A DNA stretch of 64,000 bases from Echinostoma caproni (GCA_900618425.1 UZAN01039817.1:46964-110963); one strand, 5' to 3'; positions 1-13,500 are shown, counted from the stretch's first letter. Notes: generated by a model from the sequence alone, not told the origin. Made by a program: numbers and translations.

Positions 1-145
1 GCGAACCGTATGAGGCCACACTGGGGGATAGACGTTGTATTGAACCCAAAGACAGCAAAGCTGCCTACTCTAAAAGCTGGGTGGCGGGGTTCACACCTCG
101 GACCATAGGGTGACAGCGACTAAACAACCGAACCACTGGTCGCAG
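1..145 (-). repeat. tRNA-derived SINE, family A (partial)
   Basis: On the minus strand this aligns with the fuller copy at 35655-35912. Shared blocks are GATAGACGT, GACAGCAAAGCTG, GGTGACAGCGACTAAAC and a degraded B-box region (GTGTGAACCCC). The 3' end of the element lies before base 1. Its 5' head (the ACCAGTGGTT region) is near 145. Confidence 0.7.
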
Positions 146-1546
146 TTCCTTCAGGTAAAGTTGATTGTGGATCAAGTGAAAAAAAGGAACTGCTATTAAC
201 ATAAAAATGATCAAGTTAATCCAGAATGGTCACACTTCCCACTCCTCGGCGTAATGATGCGGAAATGAACGACACACACACATTTGACATCGATTAACTA
301 GCCAACAAAGTCCAGTACAATGATAATCACAATGAATACCCTGAAGGGGATACCAATCCCTAGCATTACTTATTACTAGAGCGGACCACACGCACCGACT
401 GAACTAATTGGGCTTGTGGTCTACTCGTCCGGTTTGTGTTCGTGCACACAAACACAAAGAAAGCCCGATTGACTAGTCGGAAATTCGAAAAGTTGAAACG
501 AATGTCCAATCTGGGTTGTCTGCGTTTCACGATCGATTTCAAGTGACATTTCACCAGTTATTCCCGTACAGTTTGCGAAATATCCACCCAAAGCACCGAG
601 TGCCTTAAATTCGATTCTGGTGAGACTGTAGAATACCAAAAACTAGACAGTGGTGGTGGCGGTAAACGCTTTGGAACAAACAGAGAAACCAGGCGAGGAC
701 TTTACGAAATGCGATGACGTCAGCGGACAAAGCGTCCAGTTGGCACAGACAAACCAAACACAAAAGATCGATACGTAATCCGTGCACGGATAGGTATGCT
801 TGTAGTAACCCAGTTTAAGTCGGAGATGTGAGATAAGAAGGCGCCTGTCGACTAGCAATGCATTTCACCTGGTTGCAAATAAATTAACCATTTGTTTAAC
901 AAGATTTGCAAAATGTACAGCGGTGATCGAAAAAATACAAGATCTGTTTCTGATTCAATTTGTTCTCCAGTGCTTTTCTATCTCCTTTCTTATGGAAGCT
1001 CAGTCTTTCATCACCTGATGATTCTTTTTGAAAGAGTAGTAGTCTCGTAATGACGACTGATTACGAAGTACACCGTAATAAAACTGTTAGGAATACGAGT
1101 CGATTACTAAATTCGTGGGTCAAGACGCTCTTCTTGGTCGAACAGTGACAAAGCTGTGCAGGTTTTCACGATCATAATCAAAATAGGTTAATGTTAAAAC
1201 AACAACAAGCGATTTCATTTTTCCCCACACCTCTGGATGAGATGTGAACTTCTAACGGACTTTAAATATTGTTTGTTTGTCCGCTATGGCAGCACGAAGT
1301 AGGAAATTGTAGCAAATTGACGAGCAAGACGCTCGAACACTACCGTGCATGGAAGAGGTTATTGTGCAAATACCAAATAAGGTGTGAGAATCGCAGTGGA
1401 AGGAAAGTACCCTCAATCCCCCACTAGAGAATCAAAAGACAATGAGAAGTGAAGGATCACAAATTCATTCTATATACGTACATATTTATGTGTGTGACTG
1501 GGTGCGGGCAAGTAGATAGTCACAGTGTGTATATATTTATAAGTGC

Positions 1547-1580
<34 letters not shown>

Positions 1581-2566
1581 TTATGGAAGAAGGGAAGGGG
1601 AGATCGGTGAAAGTAAAAGACCTCGCAAAATTCTGCTCCCAATGAGCATCAAGACACAGCAGTTGGACGAAGACAATGGGGTCAAGTCATAAGGGGGGGG
1701 GAGCAAGCGATATTTTGAGCGTAATCATGTACAAGGGAACAGATAATAACATAGGAAGGATACCCGTTCGGGGCATCGCGTTGCTCGGCTGCGTGCAAAC
1801 ATCATCATCATCATTCGAGCAAAGTGAGACGAGAAACGAACGAAACGAGGGGCTGCTGCGGCAAATTTTAGCGGCTAGGGAGTGGAAGCCAACAAAGAAA
1901 GTGTGTGTGTGCCCACAGTACTTTCGGTGCCGATGAGGACGACGGCGATTGTGATGATGAGTGGGAAGGCAGGTGGAGAGAGGGTGCAACAGATGAACAA
2001 CTGGAATCAACTGTAGAAAAGAGGCTCTGCGCGCACACACACACACACACGGTGGTTGGCAAAAAGAAAGACAAAAAACCGATTTGCTGTATTCAGACGA
2101 AAATGAAAAGAAAAAACCAACATTAAGCAAGGCATCAGGTAGGCTGGCATATATGTTCAAGGTGAGACGAGTTATTGCAAGTTTGATGAAGTCAATGAAA
2201 CTGATACACACTCTCCGATTTTAAACGCCGGTAGGTCAACACGCGTCAAAAACACCGAGTCTGTATTAAAAAAAACAGGATGTCGGGGTGGGGTGGGGAA
2301 GAGAACAGAAATAATGAGATTCGATGAGACAGAAAGAGAGAAATCGATAAGGCAATAAAAGTGCAAAAATGGTGTACAAGTTGCCGCGTTCCTCCTCCTC
2401 CGACGGTGAGGTGTGGAAACCGAAACCGATTCAACCCCGCACAAACACACACACACACACACAAAGACAAAGACAGCACAAACCGGGTATGAGATCACAG
2501 TGTTCGTGGGCAAACTAGGCTCGACCGAGAGCAACCGAGGGGCAGGTTGATACTGACTGAAGCGAA
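146..2566 (-). other. Probable MRCK 3' untranslated and downstream region
   Basis: Downstream of the proposed stop there is no coding homology. The sequence holds AC/GT tracts, including (AC)n at about 2034-2050 and 2446-2462 and a compound (AT)11(GT)6 at 1547-1580. A 174-codon minus-strand open frame at 1687-2211 is compositionally biased and probably untranslated. I did not find a convincing AATAAA on the minus strand at a plausible distance. Confidence 0.4.
1547..1580. repeat. (AT)n(GT)n compound microsatellite
   Basis: A run of about 11 AT units is followed directly by 6 GT units. Confidence 0.95.
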
Positions 2567-2596
2567 TCACAAATCAACTGGCCTCGTCGCGCGAAT
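2567..2596 (-). CDS. MRCK: MRCK exon 23: last ten codons including stop
   Basis: A long pyrimidine tract ends in CACTCAAAGCAG, followed in phase 0 by IRATRPVDL and TGA. It joins exon 22 without a frame change and gives a short C-terminus. No homology can be claimed for nine residues; the call rests on the acceptor and phase. An alternative last exon further downstream is possible. Confidence 0.55.
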   Translation of the reverse strand: MRATRPVDL

Positions 2597-5500
2597 CTGC
2601 TTTGAGTGGGTTGAGCGGGCGGAATAGGAGGACAGGGAAAAGAAAAAAACAGCTGTTTGTGTCCATGTCGGTATTTCAGGGTCCCGAGGACAGTTGCTCG
2701 TCCGTGTTCTGGTTTCCGTGTTCAACGTCGAACTATGTACGGGAGAAGACAAAACGAATCGGAAGAGTCAAACATTTGAATACACCGAACGACAATGATA
2801 TGTGGTGAAGGATGAAAAAATTGGTCTTGGTTGGTTAATCCCAAAGTATAGTCTAAGGATTTTTTCCGATCTGAAAGCATTACTGCAAAATATATCTTTA
2901 TTTGCATTTCAAGGAGTGATTTCGAAACAAGCTAACATAAAAACAGTGTGAGAACAATTTTATGAGATTTGAGGCCTAGATGCACCGAACCCGGACGAGC
3001 TTCACACCAACACCGATTTTAGATCACGTTTTTCTGATCAGAGAAATAGGAACGATTGGATAGAGCAAAACGAGCGATTGCACAGTTCTTGCTACTCCTG
3101 AGACACACGTAATCGACACTTCCTGATGCCAACGGGGATGTGGCGTAAACCGTCACAGGAGATGGAAAGAAAAGCGTGTCCGTCTTCGTCTAGAACAAGT
3201 CACACGTGACTAGTAAATTCTCTTGAATATGGGGTTCATTGGGATCACTGTCACACATAGGTGTATAACAAGAAAACAACAACATTAAGTTAGCGATCTC
3301 TTGTTAATCCTTGCTCTAAACTTTAGTAATTGATGGGTAAAAATGAGAACAACCCCTACTCTGGAGAACGGAAACGCACAGTATCAATTGAATGTGCCAT
3401 TGGCTTGTGTGAGTATCGTTCTGGCGACTGTACTGGTCAAATGNAAATGATCACTGGCACTGTGCGTTTAAACTAAGTGCCACAGTATTTTAGTGGACCA
3501 AAAAGATTGAGTAACTAAACCCAGGGAAAAACATTTTGCAATGCAGGAAAATTCAGCAATCAACCACAACACATACGTAGTTCGACCTACCACTAGGATT
3601 TGCGTAGGATATTTTTCAAGTCAATCAGCAGTTTTTAGTCAAACCTACCCTAGTTTACACGACGTGATTGCAAATAAAACACTCATATGAGTAAAAGACC
3701 TGACTCCAGAATGTAATGCTGTAAGTGACAGCATCTCTACAACCGCAACGTGTGAAACCGGGAGCTTAAAAAGATACAATTAAATATGTTGTGCACATCC
3801 AGCTAACCGCTGCACCATTGCACTTAAAATGTGAGTATCGACAGGGAAGACAGCCATTTTAGGGAAGACCTAACTTTGCTCCACCCGTTCCCGATAGGTT
3901 TCAACATACACGAGACGAAAAAAGGCTGCATAACTCACTCGGGAGAACAGAGCCATTACTGTGTCCTGGATTGTGGGTGAATTGGACAGTTGGAACGAGG
4001 GAAACGAGACCGGGGACTGAGGCAGTCCGACCGCTGTGTCTGATGGCCGGGTGACGTGTGATGTATGGACCGAATCGGAATCGATACTGCCCAAGTCCAA
4101 GATCAGATTTTTCTGTTTGGGGATAGGACGAAGTGAGAGAGAGCGCACACGGGGTGGACGCGAGGAGCTAACATTGGGCAAATTGCAGGCGCTGCTGGTT
4201 GTCGTGGTCGTGGACATCATGTTGGTGACTGACGCACGACTAGGACGAGTCTCGTTCCCGGGCACACTGAAGCGATGGCGATGATTGGGGAGAACTGGAG
4301 ACTGTATGACCGTGTGCGGTGCAGGAACAAAGCAAATGGAGGAAGGGAATTTCGGTTTGACTTTTGGAGAAGTGATCAGATTGATCAACAGNGAATCGAA
4401 CTAGTGGGTGCCAGATGACGCGTGAATAAAGCAAGTGGTGCGTCAGAGAGTGCAGGGGAGACCATTCACCACATGTACCAAAAACGCGATGAAAATGTGC
4501 GATCTACACGCACGCACACACGAAAATACCAGGAGTGTGTTAGCCAAGAAATCTACGGGGAAAGCCACGACACATCAACTGATGTTATAGGAGAGCATTT
4601 ACCGGTTGAATTCTTCATATGTGTATGTGCGAACGGAATTCGGCAGATTCAACGATTGGTCGAGAGGGACAAACAGACAAAGAGAAAAAACAAAACTTGT
4701 AGCCATGGAATTGGATGAGATTTTGGCACACCAATAATGTGTTTTCGAAATCTGAGATCGCTGCGATCCGCAGTCGAAAAAGATTTATTTTGGAAGACGA
4801 TGGAGATCCATAAGAAAAGAACTAACGGATCAAAAAATAACAATGTATCTACAACAAAACAATCCACGCCTCCACAATAGACATCATGGACAAACGATGA
4901 GATGAATGTCCATCTGTGTAATCGATGTACACAGGTGAATAATAATAAAAAATAACACAGGAACTCAATGAACTGAAAAAGCTTTCAATTGAATTTGAAA
5001 TATGTTTTTATGGCGGATTTACATCCCCTAAAACTCCCGATATAGGTCAGTAGAACGATAAATTGGATTCAATTTGTACAACCATAACAGGAAATGATGA
5101 ATCACAAAAAGCACGAATGGGTCAGGTGTGTTATTACATACGGTGGTAGAAGGATGACAGTGGGGATCGAAATACAGGCACGACGAAAACGGCGTTTCGG
5201 TTATAAGAAGTCGTTGCGAGAACAGTTTTCTGTGTATCAATGGTCATCACTAGCATGTTCCGAGTAATTCTAAAACCAACAAACTTATGTGGTGCAGTTG
5301 TCCGGGTTAAAAACCCTCACTAATATTTCGAAACCAGGAGATCATAGAGAGGACCGGGCACAATGTTATTTTCATTATCAACTTAAGGATATCCACACTG
5401 AAATAGCATTTATTTTGAAACCAGGTAACGATCACTGAGAGAGGGACAAATATGGCCAAGAACAGTGATACAAGCGGACCAGTCGATTTGACAGAATTGA

Positions 5501-7511
5501 ACTGAACTGTGTGAAACAAATCCCGTCGAGTGCAAATCCAGCCAATGAAACTCCACGGCGAGAAAATAGGCAAAGTGTCCTAACTTAGCGTAACATGTGG
5601 TTTGGAAGTGGCTGAAAATCCGTCAAACATAATCAGATTCATTGATGAACATCGCTGGAAAAAAACATGCTACAACAGGATTGATGTGCTTTAACACTGG
5701 TTGTGTGCACGTGAATGATTGCGGTTTGGACTGACAAGTAAACGATGAACAGGAAGCAGCATTCACAACCGGAACATGTTTCCGGATACATCACAGACGA
5801 TCCGCTATAATAACCGTAGAAAGTCTCACAGAACCGTGAGTAATCCGTTCACACTCAGACATGTGTGTGTGTGTGTGTATCAAAACACTTGAGGATATTA
5901 CTCAGAGTAGATGATTATGCACGCGTGTGGGGGAGGGGAATGTATAAAGCTGCAGAGTTCACGAAGCTTATGAACGCAGTTCATTTTGATAACCATTCGA
6001 AAACTAACCACCGCAAGACCGGTTTGACATGAATACAAGGCGTGGTAGTCTGTCCGGGGTCATNCGGGGTCATGGAGGTATCGGCCTACAAGAACGATTT
6101 AGAGGAGAAAGTCTAAACGGAAAACAATCAGTGCTGTAAAACAGATGACATGGTTTTTCTACGCTCCCGTGATCACTCTATGCCAAACGCACAATATTAT
6201 TCCTAGAAGAAAGAAATAACACAAATGATCACATATTTAGCTAGACATAGGTAGAACAAGAGGATGGAAATAAACACGGGCACATGTGTGTGTGTGTGCG
6301 GTGGGAAGAACAACTGTACGACAAAAGAGGACGTCAGACTAGACAATTAGTTACACGGACAACGATGAATGTGCGTGCGTGCATTTGGATTCTTACATGA
6401 TTCAGATAGGCAAGTCAAGCAAAGCCGGATCAGTTGAGGTATCCTGTCAGAATAGGAAGTGGTTTGGATTATTTTATAATTAGAAATGCTGTTCAGAGGC
6501 TACAAATCAGACGGATCAAGAGAGAGTTCAAATTACCATACGCAGTGACTGAAATTCCAATCGATTTACCAAGCGAATCACAATAGTTTCTGGGAGGCTA
6601 CCTAACACATTTATGTTAAGGATCGACAAATCGCTGAAGCGAACTTCTACACCAAACATGATCTACGACAGAAACAGACCTACAGGACCACCCATTAGCA
6701 CACATCCTTACTTCAAGCAAGGGCACATAGTGCCCTCTGTATACGAAACCTAATCGATGGACCGTAGAAAAAATCCCGACAAGAAATAGTGTGGACTGCA
6801 TGCATATTCTGAGTTCGGATAAGCATTCTGGTCGATAAAATTGTGCCGATTATTACGAGGGCATTTTCTATGTGTGGTTCAAAATCATAAGGACNNNNNN
6901 NNNNNNNNNNNNNNNNNNNNNNNNNNNNNNNNNNNNNNNNNNNNNNNNNNNNNNNNNNNNNNNNNNNNNNNNNNNNNNNNNNNNNNNNNNNNNNNNNNNN
7001 NNNNNNNNNNNNNNNNNNNNNNNNNNNNNNNNNNNNNNNNNNNNNNNNNNNNNNNNNNNNNNNNNNNNNNNNNNNNNNNNNNNNNNNNNNNNNNNNNNNN
7101 NNNNNNNNNNNNNNNNNNNNNNNNNNNNNNNNNNNNNNNNNNNNNNNNNNNNNNNNNNNNNNNNNNNNNNNNNNNNNNNNNNNNNNNNNNNNNNNNNNNN
7201 NNNNNNNNNNNNNNNNNNNNNNNNNNNNNNNNNNNNNNNNNNNNNNNNNNNNNNNNNNNNNNNNNNNNNNNNNNNNNNNNNNNNNNNNNNNNNNNNNNNN
7301 NNNNNNNNNNNNNNNNNNNNNNNNNNNNNNNNNNNNNNNNNNNNNNNNNNNNNNNNNNNNNNNNNNNNNNNNNNNNNNNNNNNNNNNNNNNNNNNNNNNN
7401 NNNNNNNNNNNNNNNNNNNNNNNNNNNNNNNNNNNNNNNNNNNNNNNNNNNNNNNNNNNNNNNNNNNNNNNNNNNNNNNNNNNNNNNNNNNNNNNNNNNN
7501 NNNNNNNNNNN

Positions 7512-7554
<43 letters not shown>

Positions 7555-10500
7555 CGGCTTGCGAGGAAGCCTGGTGCCAACGTTGCGATAACAATAACAG
7601 ACTTTGTATTGGTACTTATATAGACTTTTGCGAGAACAGAATGTTCGCATTTCAGTCAACAATTACACATCTCATCAGCAGAAGGAAAAATACAATTAAA
7701 ATATTTAACATTTAACATTCTGAAGAAGCGCGCTCTCGGTTTACAACGATTCTGACAAGATAGGAAACTGGGAAATTTCTGTAGAGATTATTGCGAGAGG
7801 GTAATAATTGATAAGAAGAACGTGTAGGAGCAGCATTTAGACAAATCGCCATGTAAAGTATGGTTGGGGTCGGAGAGGACTTTCTGAGCAAATGTTTCAC
7901 ATGCGGACAAGTGAGGTTCACACAGTTTTTTAGATAGCTCATCAACGGGTATAGAAGACACACGACTGATGATCGACAAACCTCGACGAAGAATTTTGAA
8001 GTCTTTCTTTAGTGGACCAGCAAAGACCACCGGAGAACAATAAAGAAGAACGGGAAAAACACATTGATAAACAATAAGTGAAATGATTTTTTGCTTGGCA
8101 TGGAACTGCCTAAGTCTTCGAAGTTGAAAAGGTAATATGCGGAGATTTGGTACACAGTTGCAAATATGGGATGTCTATTTAAAGTTAGTGTCAATTGTAA
8201 CTCCTAGATACTTCAAGGAATCTACTGTAGTTAGGGGATCTGTGTTTATGATAAAGGGGTCACGGGGATAAATAGATCAAGAGAGAGTGAGAAAGTACAT
8301 TCGAAGCACTTGGATAAATTTAGAAATATTACACCTTATAGGAATGTTTGGAATGAACTACAACGAGAGAAAATAAAACGAAAAAAACAATAATTTTCGG
8401 TTGACGATGTTTCGACCCTCTTGGACTGGCCTTTTTCAGGTCAATTGACAAATAACAATTGAAACAAAAGCTGAGCACGACGTACAATTTCTTCAGACAT
8501 CCGTTCCAAATTTGGATCTGATACCGAGAAATTTAGAGACAATCCATAACAAACAGAAAATTCGTGGATATGTGAAAGATTATTTGAGAAATTTAGATAC
8601 TTCACGGAATCAACTCTAGTTAGGGGATCTGTGTTTATGACAGACGGATCACGAGGATAAACAGATCGAGAGACGAAGTGCATTCGAAGCACTTGGATAA
8701 ATTAAGAGACAGTCCAGAACGAACGGAAAATTCATGAATATGCGATAGATTATTCGAGAAATGGCTTGGCAGAGGGCTATTTAAATGATTGGGTTGGAGA
8801 CCTCGCAGACAGACCGCTGNCCGCTGATGTAGGTGTAAAACAAGAACGGAGACAATACGGCACCCCGTAGTAGTCCCAAATTGTTCACAAGTGGTTTAGA
8901 CGTTTTCCTACCGAGCGGAGTCTGCTGAGTTCTGTTTGTGAAGTAGTCGACGAGCCACGCCAGTAGGTGCTTGGGACAGCCAAATGATTCCAGTTTAAGG
9001 AGGAGGGACCGTGGAACAGAGTCAAAAGTTGATGAAAAATCAAAGAAAACACATCTTACAGATTTCGCAGATGCGTCTAAGGATTTGGTAAATTGATGAA
9101 CGAGGGAGGCAACGGCATCTAAAGTGGTCTTGTTTGATTTATAAACAAAGTGGAGATGGTCTTCGGGGGTACAGAAGGAAGCAGAAAGAGGTTTGAGAAT
9201 GGCACGTTCTGCCAACTGAAGACCGCATGACGTCGGAGCAATGGGACGGAAACGTTTGAACAGGGTGCTGGATCTGCACGGTTTTGGAATGGGAATGATC
9301 GTGACGGGTCTCCAGCAATCGGGAATAGAATATGAACTCAGTGACATATTGAGGATAGAAGTAAATGCATCTGTTGGAGCCGGAGCACCATGCTTTAGAA
9401 GGGATGGAGATAAACCGTCAGGGCCAATACCAGTGGATGATTTAGTTGTACAAAGGAGTTTAAATATTTCTTCTCTCGGGGGTTATATTAGCTGCCAATA
9501 GACTCCGTTGGTTAGGACACGTTTTGCGTGTGTCCGACGGTCGCCTACCGCAGCGCGCCTTGTTTTCAGTGGATGTTACAGGCTGGAGATAGCCACATGG
9601 AGGCCAGTAGATGACGTGGAGACGAGGCATGAAGAAATACACAGAGCAATTAGGTAGAGTAGGTGTCTCTCGTCTTCCGGGTTGGGGTCCAAAAGACTCC
9701 GAAACCGCATGGTTGGAGACACTGAAGGTCATGGTTGCGAACTAACAGCAATGGCGATCATGTTGTTACTTCTTATCAGACCAGAATGCTTGAGATTGTA
9801 TGTATGTGCAGTTGGGTTGTGTACTCTGTGTTGACCATAGAGGTTCGCTTTCTTTTCCCGTCCCTAAAAATCAGCAATCAGTGAGGTTCGCTCCACTGTA
9901 CTACGCTGTACAATGATGACGATGATGATGATATATTAGCTGTCTTCCGGAATCCACGAAACAAGAGGATCGCTACTCGGATGAACAAATGCCCGATTTA
10001 TACTCTCAACGTCCACGGTACATACAGTTGGTTTGATTTTCGCTCCACATAGGATCCGAATTCCTTTCTATACATGTCTCCTGTTTTGGCTGCATAGAAG
10101 TTGATTTCCATACGTTGAATCGATACGTTTAATTTCTTTTTTTATCACGGTAGGAATGTAACTGACCATTGATGAATTCCGGGATTTGTAGAAATGTTCC
10201 CCCTGTCTCCTCAATATTTTCAGTTTCGGAGATGCAGTACGACCATCGGAGAGGAATAGGGTTTCCAACGGGGAAACCGATGTCAAAGATGGGATTGATT
10301 GTATCAACAAAAATATTAACATTGTTGTTCAATGAAGGCTCACAGGGAAACAATGAAACTGCATAAGATGGGGCTCTTTGAAGGAGGAGAATACGTTCAC
10401 GTGATGTGTTTCGAACACGGATTTTGATTTGGTTACTTGACCTAAATGAATGGAAGGCAGAACGGGAATATATCCTAGGCCTAAGAAGCATCAGACTACG

Positions 10501-13500
10501 ATCGCTGGTTGATACGGGTGCACGGAAATGAAAACAGAAGAATTCGGGGTGACTTGTTATAATTCTGTCTACAACGGAGTTACCTCTGGTCGGTGAAACG
10601 CATAAATCTGTTAGATCAAAAGCAGCGAGAGGCCGGGTTGAGGCATGGTTAAAATCATCTACAATAATATGCAGGTTGTCCTCAAGTAGTGGAACAAGAA
10701 AAGGTAAAAATGAGTCGAAGAATGCCGAGATGGTATTTTACCTACAAAATGGAGCAATATATAGGTTCGTTATGAAGGTACTTCTATGTCGGGAGAATTT
10801 ACGGTAACACTGAAGAAATAAACAATCAATACCGTTACTTGAGTATGAGTAAACGGCATCTGAATTGCCACACCACGAAGAGTTGACGTAGGTAGCCACG
10901 CCAGAACCGGTTTCCTTGCCACATGATTCCCTGTCCTGCCGGTACAGGTTAAATCCGTCAATGGACACTAACGCGTCAGCAACATGAGGGTTCAGTTAAG
11001 ATTTTTGTATGCAAATCAGACAAGTAAGAACATGAATCCGGGAACTGAGAACAAGCGATAAATCCAAGATATCCGTGAACAATGAACGAGTGTTCGTACT
11101 CAGTAGTGATGGGACGGACATTTTTGACGGAAGGGTGCACTTGAGTACAACTTGCCACCCGGCTCGGTTGTGCTTTTTGTGTGAGTTCCGAAATTCGAAA
11201 GAATTAAACGTGGTTGAATTAAATCGTGATGTGAATCCGCTAGTGTTTAAGTAAAAATAATTGCGATATGGTATATCGACGAACAAAGGCTATAATAATG
11301 ACAAAAATCCTTCGAATTTGATGAGATAACACGGGGTTGTAGCGCAGCCAGTCAAAGGGCACGCGCCTGCACAAATTGATTTTCAACATAGAACGGAGAG
11401 ATAACAATATGAGGTAATTGGTTCATAGAACGACTCGATTCGATTCAATTCTGGAGCATCTCATTAACTTCATACATTACTTCATTCCCGTCCGCTTTAG
11501 GCAATCAAACTATACAAGTATCCTTTCCTTTTGTTGGACGCGTGCCTTATATGTTAGGTAGATCGCTGCATTTGGGCGAAATGGAACGATAGGGTGATAA
11601 CGGAATAACTGGGAGAAATCTAGATGCGTAACAGATGCAACGGGATGGATTACTAGAAAGTTATTGCAGCTGTTGATTGTTTTGACCGCAAATATATGTA
11701 ACAGGAAAAACGACAGTGACAACCAGGCAAAAACCAAATCTGGAGGCACACACAAAAAAGTAGTATTGGGGTATTCAGCAATGACCTATGGACAGATCTA
11801 CATGTGAATGAAAAGCTGATTGAAATTAGAAAAAAGGAAGCGTACCGACTGCTGAGTCTGTGAAGACCGCTGCCCTGTCAGACTGGTTGGAGAAGTATCG
11901 TGTGCCGTGTGACCAGAAGCAGCGATATGCGAGGAGACACCCAGAAGCATGCTTAAAGGTGGAGTACGAAGACCGGGTGTACCCGTCTCACCGGTGGCAC
12001 CGACACTGCCTGCTCGGTAACGCTCTTCAATGACCGACTTGAATCGAGCCACACGTTCTGCCTCGGACGGGGGTGGCTCACCGGGAGCAGGACCTAGGTC
12101 CAACAAGGCTCCCGTGGCATGCGGACCCAAGTGACCGACGTGTCGAAAATCAGACGGGCCAGAAATCAGACGATTTAGACGACTGGCATTAGCTGTCGGT
12201 GCGGCGTTTACGGGCGGAGGGTGTTGCGAATAAAAATTTGAATGGCGCCGATTGGACTGTGAACGGGGACCGCGAACATTGGGTAAATCGGATTGGGGTG
12301 GGTTGGAGGTAGGGTCGACCGACTGTGTCACATCTCCATCTCGTGTCAGCAATGTGAAGCGCCGTGGTTTCTATCATTGAAAATAGAAACCAACGAAAAT
12401 TAATCAATACAGCACAATGATAACTTATTCGACAGCGTCCCTACTCGATGATGTAAAAAAGATCAGCAAATAAATTTGCGTAAATGCAAAACTTGAAAAT
12501 AGCAATAATTCTTCATACTGTCATTTACCAAGAAAACGTGCAGAAAGGAATTTTAAATTATTATGACCATTCACTACGTATTTTGATTTTGATCACTGCA
12601 TGCCGGGAAGTGGAAGACGTAAAAAATTGGGAAAAATTTGCTAACACCAAAATATCACATTCACGCGAAATTGCAGAACGGAGAATAAAAAAACCACGAT
12701 AAATAAACAAAATTTATTGATTAATTTATTGAATATACAAACGTACAGTCAAGTTTCAGGAAGCAGGCTGCAGCCATACAAAGGCTGTCCGCGGAAGTAC
12801 AGAAATAGGTGGAGCGGTTGGAACCGGGAACTTCCGGGTCACAATTTGGTGACCTAACTACCACCGTGATGAACCCTATGGTCTGAAGTTCGAGCCCCGC
12901 CACCCTTATGTTGATCGCCACTCCAAGTCCCGGGGCTTAGGTTACTGGTATCCGTCACTGAATTGTAGGTCTCGTGACTATGGGGGTTACCCCGTCTGCT
13001 GTTCATAACACTAAACGTTTGTAATAAAAAAAAATGAGAAAGGTGAACTGTCGGTGGTTCACCGACCCGGATGTTGGCTTTCTTCGTCCTCTCACTTTGG
13101 TGGAAAAACATCTCCGTCACGAGGAGGCAGTCAATAGGGCTTGTCACGAGCCGGATTGGGCCTATGTCTGATGAACAACTGTGACAACACCACCGGTAAT
13201 GGGTGCCCAGAACACAACGTAAGTGGCCGCAATGAACGTCGGAAACTAATCAAGCAAATAATGAATTTTTTCTTTTCCATGATGATCAATGTACAGTGAA
13301 TTGTTTGGCACACAGTCTGGAGTCCGACGTTTGTGAAATGTACATGTACAAACAGGGGAGGTATTTAAATGTCGATGAAAACAAAGATGGATCTCCGTTA
13401 CCTTTGCTGCTTTGCTTGATACTCGAATAGTAATTGGTCCGAAAAATAAATATGACACAGCGTCCAAATCTTTTAGACGTCAGCTTATCAAGAAGAATGA

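Larger units (their letters stand above)
7552..11200 (-). mobile_element. CR1/Jockey-type LINE, decayed, with two nested insertions
   Basis: Read on the minus strand. The endonuclease part comes first: LLSTNTRSL, IDGFNLYRQDRESCG, GSGVATYVNSSW, a DDFNHAS motif where active copies have GDFN, and TSDRSLML where SDH is expected. The reverse transcriptase follows: KSSTGIGPDGLSPSLLKHGA, DCWRPVTIIPIPKP, FFDFSSTFDSVPRSLL and GAVLSPFLFYTYIS. Then come the C-terminal SVKYLGVTIDTNF and LSACETFAQKVLSDPNH. Stops, frameshifts and altered catalytic residues show it is dead. Insertions at 9495-9931 and 8325-8528 interrupt it, and part of its 3' domain is tandemly duplicated. Confidence 0.88.
4401..11845 (-). 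other. Intron 21 of MRCK
   Basis: A 7.4 kb intron. From 4401 to 6894 I see only unique AT-rich sequence with short GT tracts (about 5864-5878 and 6285-6298). The gap and an AT microsatellite follow, then a large minus-strand LINE with two nested insertions up to about 11200. The last 600 bp show nothing recognisable. Confidence 0.7.

Noticed and set aside
1687..2211. 174-codon minus-strand open frame
   Set aside because: Biased composition from AC, GAT and CGG-like tracts, no domain, and located downstream of the proposed MRCK stop.
6713..7662. Long open frames across the first gap
   Set aside because: Almost entirely Ns plus an AT repeat translated as Tyr-Ile.
7640..7690. Possible hammerhead ribozyme (CTGATGAG on the minus strand in the LINE 3' region)
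   Set aside because: A GAAA follows at a distance, but the bases between cannot form stem II and no stem I or III partner is apparent.
11335..11385. tRNA-like stretch (GGTTGTAGCGCAGCCAG)
   Set aside because: No B box at the right distance and no cloverleaf can be drawn.
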